NCBI GenBank assembly: GCA_002437905.1
Contig: DJRT01000023.1
Coordinates: 186,001-250,000, forward strand
Source: Ruminococcaceae bacterium UBA6353
Lineage (GTDB): Bacteria; Bacillota; Clostridia; Oscillospirales; Acutalibacteraceae
Length of the DNA stretch: 64,000 bases
Reading direction: 5' to 3'
Notes under the pieces: generated by a model
Told to the model about the DNA's origin: nothing
The model's input: only the letters and a program-made list of their open reading frames with translations
The model's database searches: none
In this document: positions 61,601 to 64,000 of the stretch, in pieces
How the letters are laid out: each line of letters opens with the position of its first letter
Numbering within the stretch: position 1 is the stretch's first letter
Program-made: the position numbers and the translations under genes

Positions 61601-62891
61601 TGTTAACATTAACCGTACCCGTCATAATAGTCGGGTTTATACCGATCGGCTGTGCACCGTAAGGCGCCTGTGCGGTCACCGTACCGCCGTAGATGTTCAC
61701 GGTGACATTATTGGCGGAAGTGCCGGACATAAGACCGATTGCGGATTGACTGTTTTCTACCTTAACGGTCAGTGTGCCGGTACCGCCGCTTTGCCCGTAG
61801 ATGTTAAGGGTTGAACCGCCGAGCATATACAGGGTGTGCTTCAGGTTGAGGGTTGCCCCGTCGCAAAGGATCAGGTTCAGTGTACCGCCTCCGGTAACAC
61901 CGATGGCACCTTCTATATTGACGGTTCCCGTGACGGCATGCCATCCTGTCAAAGCCCCTGTGGATGCATCGGTAAGCTCGGTGAAGCTGGTGCATTTTTG
62001 CTCTGCTCCGTCGGCATCGATGTATTTAATGCCGAAATCGGATACAGTGACATAATTGGAGTCTGTCCCTTGGCCGTCTTCCGTAATGGCAATATCCAGG
62101 CCGTTTGCGTCGGTATAGCGGAAACCCTCGGCCAAAAGATCCGCAACCTTGCCGACATTGGTGAAGATACTGGACTTGTTTGTTGCATTGGTCGTGTAGG
62201 TTCCGCCCGAAAGGGTAACCGAACTTTCCCCTGTGATCAGCAGGGCATTCGACTTTCCGCTGTGGATCTTAGCATCGCCCGTCACGGTCACCGTACCGCC
62301 GCTGACACAAATACCCGCGTCAAAGGAGGCACTGACCGTGCCGCCTTCAACGGCCAGTGTGCCGCCGTCAATACGGATGCCGCAGCCTGATCCCGTGTTT
62401 GAGATCGTGCCGCTCAAAACAGTCAGCGAAGCGCCCGAATCAACGATCAATGCAGGCTCACTCAGCGGCTGCAGGATCTCTCCGCCGCCGACGCTGTCCA
62501 TAACGGTCAGCTTGGCACTGCCCGTTACATAAAACACCGCTTTTTTATTGGCGTTGGTTCCGGCGGCGTTGTTGTATCTGTCAATGTAATGGCCGTTCAA
62601 ATCCAGCGTAACATCGACGCTGTTGCTCAGCTGGACACCGTCGGCCTTGGAAAAGCCTGTCGCGAACCTGTCAACATCGTCCAACAATTTCACCGTGACG
62701 CTCCCCGAGGCATATTGTACAGCAGTAAACGCCGATGCCAGGTCATCGTACGGCGTGGTCGTGCTGCCAATCGTCACTTCGGCGACAGAGCCATCCGCCG
62801 CAAACACCGACAGCGGCGCCATGGACAGCAGCATGATGGCCGCCAGCAGCACGGAAACAGCGCGTTTTTTCCAGGATGTTTTCGCGTTCAT
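52659..62891 (-). CDS. Giant secreted, sortase-anchored repeat protein
   Basis: A protein of about 3,410 aa. It has a Sec signal peptide (ending LSVFAAD) and an N-terminal region of beta-helix-type turns (VTVKLLDDVDRF, VDVTLDLNGHYIDRY, AKLTVMDSVGGGEI). Several Cys/His modules of the form C-x-C-G and C-x2-C follow (RTCDLCGTTETG, CICGAFHS, CTQCHCGLA). Ig-like modules containing I-T/S-F-G-L-F occur at least three times, and five tandem YDG-type repeats follow. Near the end is an Ala/Glu/Lys-rich helical region of about 260 residues and an X2-like beta domain. The C-terminus is DSPQTGG, a hydrophobic stretch and DKKK, a sortase signal of (S/P)PxTG type. The start at 62891 has better spacing from GGAG than the ATG at 62897. 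Probably an adhesin or wall stalk; the ligand is unknown. Confidence 0.82.
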   Translation of the reverse strand: MNAKTSWKKRAVSVLLAAIMLLSMAPLSVFAADGSVAEVTIGSTTTPYDDLASAFTAVQYASGSVTVKLLDDVDRFATGFSKADGVQLSNSVDVTLDLNGHYIDRYNNAAGTNANKKAVFYVTGSAKLTVMDSVGGGEILQPLSEPALIVDSGASLTVLSGTISNTGSGCGIRIDGGTLAVEGGTVSASFDAGICVSGGTVTVTGDAKIHSGKSNALLITGESSVTLSGGTYTTNATNKSSIFTNVGKVADLLAEGFRYTDANGLDIAITEDGQGTDSNYVTVSDFGIKYIDADGAEQKCTSFTELTDASTGALTGWHAVTGTVNIEGAIGVTGGGTLNLILCDGATLNLKHTLYMLGGSTLNIYGQSGGTGTLTVKVENSQSAIGLMSGTSANNVTVNIYGGTVTAQAPYGAQPIGINPTIMTGTVNVNIAAGMKCVKTDDLNTAYAYDNTDGTSITITKCTEHKWSYTNITNDTHDRTCDLCGTTETGVAHTTASYKYIRTDIHRLICACGKDYSTEYHTYTYTPNSDGLTHTATCKCEYSVDDIAHTYKGEGEICICGAFHSATYDGKKYASLQSAIDAAAAVGGTVTLAQQVNENVVVTDGTVTVDLSGNRWSGNIDDELIGNIDIKKKYIPLTVDDGSVTLKNGELFQWWSGSSARTGIMINGGSVTVEQDVRVKGGQYYIDVPYPSITLNDGTLILKEGATLLSGLQVPEGKVLANYLPEGTAFVKCSYDNSSNTVTVSDPQEFVPDVYTANKSTESMVIVSHAHDFSNNANTCACGLTCLHDSGNDREASYFEKAICSVCHCEYGDYVQDTTAPTGEILIQGRTWWQTVLNKISFGLFYNENASMIITATDDSYSQPGYDETKHAVKIEYLVSDTILSEEAVKASLEFREYTIPIGFSTERQYVVYVRLTDHAGNIAYAGSDGFEIDKTAPVIENMVDGGHYTYCKETKIKISDKNIKSITLDGREQTLNSDGVLILRAYRDEEQTLIVTDEAGNTTTVYIAGYTEHDFDEETLTCRRCGIDAVAKLTAGDYTAYYATVNAAISNGLLYQRENIVVTLLRSVKYGDPNAAYINLWASSTSFTLDLNGYELGGGDFTISNGNSGTTTIISSKPGGALKMSVTLRSPDATLIMGEGLSETSLSTGFYQYSGTLKIYGGWYYWLHVYSDEKKTELYSGKFEEIKTTTEGVTCADLLAPEYCYEGVSYADAKAAASLESVTVVPCAHASLDENGYCADCGFHLVLSVEKDGVSKNFETFEDAVRYAEQNDGCTVKLLQDITLDEATAGSLMDGYSLVLREGEYTIDLNGKTLNINNNYFNVYFGCKLTISDSVGGGKVTDPGMGHIAVDEFSVLTVTGGEFNPNIQISKQSSLLLKGGSFKNIRAKRSAGCTPFDFIADGYTFANADGSGYASEGKVMYEYGDYFIENVTVVSAPQTIDEQPTDLKFYMTSGTADKYVKFVVSTIEEWQGKRFRITFEKEDGTVINEATATAFEKQEITLSAVNFTASDSGSYRIKLELNGYVLYTNTFNITVTECEHPGYDEENKCTQCHCGLAAAIVKGETTRGYVTFAEALAAAQTDENKNCKLWMLTDVAGKITVSAGDFFICMNGHTAGTLNVTKTAKLNIIDGTITGTVTVAKTASLSASVLNFLGTVNDNGSMGSFINCVFDKALNARGSYTNLNSCTVNGTLTVSGSEVTLNASTVSGKITVNNGGLLRFMGNGCECGEMLVKTGGALEVYSEDHMFSGKLTAESDSTLTLSGGVYTEIAAGSGAKLTISGGKFTNITVNGRHLINCLAEGKALYDMNIGEVIDGRVGIAGNVQVVDHTHTCSWKTETHEKLCGCGYVETVDTEAPVISSIKDGGVYYNLVYFSVTDANDFTVTVDGTPVQIPITGYRLSGDNLTHTITATDVAGNTVTVTVTVYKMYFVTLPRDTTGYTVKGAPAIGHGMDYEFTVKIADGYSKTENYRVLVNGTAIDAVKGDETEDTFLINNVSEELAITVEGVADITAPEVEVSIHGNSFKEFLNRITFGLFFKQTQTVEVKANDFGSGIKKVEYLLSETAFANKEAITGDWTELTLNADRKAYFSIEPNRKAFVYVRVTDQSSNITVVNSDGVVVYTDAEAIAGTKIFIMGLESDIEYYLNMNGNTVSSALNGADELDTADYSVSNNGSFILTNSYLSTLAAGEYTITLLFKPLGENYIDNAGNDAPAEVFLKLTVEKKTPVHDHKESDGKIYDGKSIGMPTFNTDSNGALTVEYKRADEDDTAYTTAAPKSVGNYVIRITTAETDTFKAASSTMEFEIQPREVTISGTAVSNKVYDGTADARITSDGTVDRLVDGDDVTIVSGQAAFADKNVGTDKTVAFTGFSLTGADAANYTLTAQPTSVTADITVKEITINGAAVESTKVYDGTTAAKLTNDGTLSENYDGEALTIEAGSAAYADKSVGRGKTVSFTGFKLAGAAAANYTLVAQPDAVTADITAKEVTIRGTAVEAGKIYDGTTVAKLTNDGTLSENFDGENLTIAAGNAAYDNKSVGVGKTVTFTGFKLAGAAAANYTLIAQPASVAADITVKEIKIVGTAVAASKVYDGNTDAKVTAAGTFDGLVTGDKVTLVTGKAAYDDRNVGNGKAVVFYDFALSGDDAANYTLAAQPADTTASISAKELTIKGLKVKDKQYDGRNTATIDGASALVGVVDGDRLELVAGTPTFDRVTVGKNIPISFTAFTLSGDRETVGNYTLTQPSGITANIVEYVADGSEYGVNANDWINTDFIITAKPGYRLSLTDTADGEWTDTLTASDETGNGKLTFFVKNTATGVISAAVTENYKIDKTAPTGEVKLNERTAFQKLINTITFGLFFKDDVHVQLTAQDEASGVKSVLYYKSDKTLTDDEVRANTDWTDSGDFDIAAKDREKFIIYVRIEDNAGNVGYIGSDGVTFDTTAPGIIGVENGKTYYVTKKVAVGDDNLASVKLNGTPVEQAFSLAGNTDTVYVIRAVDQAGNVTEYTVTMKPIAALTEAIASVTADNVKSSDKAAVEAAEERLAGVETQDATAEEQNALQAAGERCAALKQRIADVAGEITRLTDGVNGYDADKVTSADKADIEKLIGDINTLLDGDNLTDAERAALEALKATARALLERLASAKAATESEEITTVKDITKEDVKLDDKEDLEKAEKALEEALRDFDGNYTEEEREDLEKQLESVKEALGAVGNTEKAAGEIGKLPTVDDVKLGDKDAVERVGKLVEDLTDNEKTMLGQEALDKIGALAEKVAELEKISFAPSIIEGAGQQWNGEGGANARFRSNAVFEEFRRVLVDGRELDSANYIAYAGSTVVELKAAYLNTLSAGEHTLSIVSQNGTAVTTFTVEREAAADSPQTGGAADLLLWMALLFVSGGLLAGTAIADKKKTPMAG
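54650..55976 (-). repeat. Five tandem YDG-type repeats of about 88 aa
   Basis: Each unit has K-V-Y-D-G-T, then a LTNDGTL-type strand, VGxGKTV, FTGFxLxGxxAANYTL and AQP...ADIT. The middle units are nearly identical at both protein and DNA level (about 265-bp period), while the last is diverged. An MBG-like unit (KIYDGKSIGMPTF) precedes them. Such units usually form rigid extended stalks. Confidence 0.8.
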
Positions 62892-62903
62892 TCTCATTCT
62901 CCT

Positions 62904-63257
62904 TTACACACACTTGGCGATCGCCGCCAATAAGACCTCTGATGAAATGGGCTTTTCGTGGAAGTAGGCACAGCCCAGCCGATAGGATTGCACACCAAAG
63001 CCATTGTCGTCCGAAAACCATATCACCGGCACCTCCGGCAGCAGATTTTTGGCCGCAATGACCCCCTCCATGCCGGCGGCGCCGTCCATGGTCACGATCA
63101 CCAGCGCCGGCGGGCCACTGCCGAGAGCGGCAATCAGGCGATCGTAGTCGGAAAACCCCTCCACGGCCACATTCCGGTAACAGTAGCCGGCATGACCGGA
63201 AAGAAAGCGCTCCAGCCATTGCCATTCCGGCTCCGCCCCGTACAGCACGATTCTCAA
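62904..63257 (-). CDS. Stand-alone degenerate response-regulator receiver domain
   Basis: A 117-aa protein from a TTG start (63257) with a GGGGAGG site; no better start fits. The fold pattern is a receiver: RIVLYGAEPE (strand 1, where receivers have an acidic pair), PALVIVTMDGAAGMEG (phospho-Asp position, Asp kept), VIWFSDD (Ser/Thr position) and FHEKPIS (conserved Lys-Pro). The N-terminal acidic pair is poorly preserved, so phosphorylation is doubtful. It has no output domain. It lies 12 nt before the giant surface protein gene, so they form one transcript. Confidence 0.7.
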   Translation of the reverse strand: MRIVLYGAEPEWQWLERFLSGHAGYCYRNVAVEGFSDYDRLIAALGSGPPALVIVTMDGAAGMEGVIAAKNLLPEVPVIWFSDDNGFGVQSYRLGCAYFHEKPISSEVLLAAIAKCV

Positions 63258-63301
63258 AAAAACGCCTCCCCGTCGCCCTCCGGCTCTATTGGTACACTTG
63301 C

Positions 63302-63330
63302 ATTGTATCGGGTATCCGGGCAAATGGCAA
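63302..63330 (-). promoter_or_regulatory. Promoter of the receiver-giant protein operon
   Basis: TTGCCA (complement of 63325-63330), a 17-nt spacer, then TACAAT (complement of 63302-63307), 45 nt before the TTG start. Confidence 0.7.
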
Positions 63331-63338
63331 CCGCCTTT

Positions 63339-63370
63339 GCACAAGCGGTCAAAAAACGGCACAAGCGGTC
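63339..63370 (+). promoter_or_regulatory. Direct repeats between divergent promoters (candidate LytTR site)
   Basis: Two identical 12-mers GCACAAGCGGTC at 63339-63350 and 63359-63370, spaced exactly 20 bp start to start, with an inverted partial copy CCGCTTG at 63385-63391. They sit between the two -35 boxes. LytTR regulators bind paired direct repeats on one DNA face, so the adjacent regulator is the natural candidate. Confidence 0.65.
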
Positions 63371-63387
63371 GGTCAGCGCCCTGCCGC

Positions 63388-63415
63388 TTGCCTTTTGGCG
63401 GATATGTGCTATAAT
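63388..63415 (+). promoter_or_regulatory. Promoter of the LytTR response regulator gene
   Basis: TTGCCT (63388-63393), a 16-nt spacer ending in TGC, then TATAAT (63410-63415); extended -10. Confidence 0.75.
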
Positions 63416-63468
63416 GGCAGTGACCGAAAACGGGATTTTCCGCCGCCTGGGCAAAAAGGAGCATACCA

Positions 63469-64000
63469 GTGAAAATTGCTGTTGTTGACGATGACCCCCA
63501 GCTGCAGGAGCAGCTGCGCACCCATCTGACCGATCTGCTCGGCAGTGCCGCCGGGATCACGCCGTTTGCCAGCGGGGAGCAGTTTCTGGCCGCCTGGCAG
63601 CCGGGGGCGTTTGACCTGATCATTCTGGATATATTCATGGCCGGGCTTACCGGCATGGAGGTTGCCCGCACGATCCGACAGACCGACCGGGAGGTGCGCC
63701 TGGTATTCAGCACCACCAGCAACGAGTTTGCCAGCGAGAGCTACGAGGTGAACGCCTGCTACTACCTGCACAAGCCCTTTGGCCGCGACCTGGTCAGGGC
63801 CATGCTGGACCGGTTGGATCTGGCCGAGGCGGAAAAGGCCCGCACCGTCCGGCTACCGGACGGCACGGGCGTGCGTCTGCGCGACATCGTTTATGCGGAT
63901 TTTGCCGCCCACCGGGTGGTGCTGCATGGCCGGCATGGCCAGGATACCGTCGTGCGGGCAAGCTTTTCCCAGATCGAGCCACTGCTGTGCGCCTATCCGT
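63469..64000 (+). CDS. LytTR-type response regulator (AgrA/LytR family), runs off right edge
   Basis: 177 codons are present, starting at a GTG with AAGGAG. The receiver domain has the acidic pocket D7-D8-D9 (VAVVDDD in normal form: KIAVVDDDPQ), phospho-Asp54 (LIILDIFMAGLTG), S81/T82 and K102 (YLHKPF). From about residue 128 a LytTR DNA-binding domain begins (RTVRLPDGTGVRLRDIVYADF...RVVLHG). It probably pairs with a histidine kinase beyond the window. It is divergent from the receiver-giant protein operon and is the likely regulator of both through the direct repeats. Confidence 0.9.
   Translation, partial: MKIAVVDDDPQLQEQLRTHLTDLLGSAAGITPFASGEQFLAAWQPGAFDLIILDIFMAGLTGMEVARTIRQTDREVRLVFSTTSNEFASESYEVNACYYLHKPFGRDLVRAMLDRLDLAEAEKARTVRLPDGTGVRLRDIVYADFAAHRVVLHGRHGQDTVVRASFSQIEPLLCAYP

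Noticed and set aside
62904..63722. 272-aa reading of the receiver-domain gene
   Set aside because: The N-terminal 155 residues are the antisense of the LytTR regulator and the intergenic region; the receiver begins at the TTG at 63257.

Overview
The window looks like a chromosomal segment of an anaerobic, GC-rich, spore-forming-lineage Clostridia member (Oscillospirales/Ruminococcaceae type is my best guess). The reasons are a yunB sporulation gene, a T-box in front of alaS, an S6-SSB-S18 operon, sortase motifs of the SPxTG type used by Clostridia, and many soluble iron-sulfur redox proteins with no respiratory membrane complex. Most genes are on the minus strand. No tRNA, rRNA, CRISPR array or transposase gene was seen.

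Layout. 1-17 kb: housekeeping genes (end of a YmdB-type phosphodiesterase, MATE pump, rpsF-ssb-rpsR, an alaS-HIT-exonuclease-yunB-ligA operon under an alanine T-box, a serine hydrolase, a PHP hydrolase, rlmH, a WalJ-type hydrolase, murA, and an ABC permease with its adaptor but no ATPase). 17.15-17.42 kb: a roughly 270-bp MITE-like element. 17.5-23.2 kb: a membrane-anchored HEIWH metallopeptidase-like protein, brnQ, and a small ORF-mnmA-sugar kinase operon.

23.4-34.9 kb: the most interesting region, one minus-strand run of 12 tightly packed or overlapping genes. In transcription order these are a malate-dehydrogenase-like LDH-family enzyme, class II fumarase, HdrB, HdrC, HdrA, MvhD/FlxD-like, two ferredoxin-domain Flx-like proteins, a FlxA-like flavin/NAD(P)H oxidoreductase, a fumarate-reductase iron-sulfur subunit, a fumarate-reductase flavoprotein without the covalent-FAD histidine, and a small PQ-loop-like membrane protein. 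Together they could carry oxaloacetate through malate and fumarate to succinate, with a soluble, possibly electron-bifurcating NADH-ferredoxin-fumarate reductase. A dyad and a tandem hairpin repeat lie upstream.

35.2-46.7 kb: an SGNH hydrolase, a D,D-carboxypeptidase, a small membrane protein, a lipoprotein, a sugar O-acetyltransferase, then a fakB-fakA-plsY-large-activase operon that joins fatty-acid phosphorylation to phosphatidic acid synthesis. 46.8-62.9 kb: two large secreted repeat proteins (1,696 and about 3,410 aa) with SPQTA/SPQTG-type anchors. One overlaps a TetR regulator that has its own operator. The other follows a stand-alone, degenerate receiver-domain gene. 63.3-64 kb: a divergent LytTR-type response regulator runs off the end, and two 12-bp direct repeats sit exactly between the two divergent promoters.

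All functions are read from sequence motifs and family knowledge. No search or computation was run, and coordinates of sites were counted by hand.
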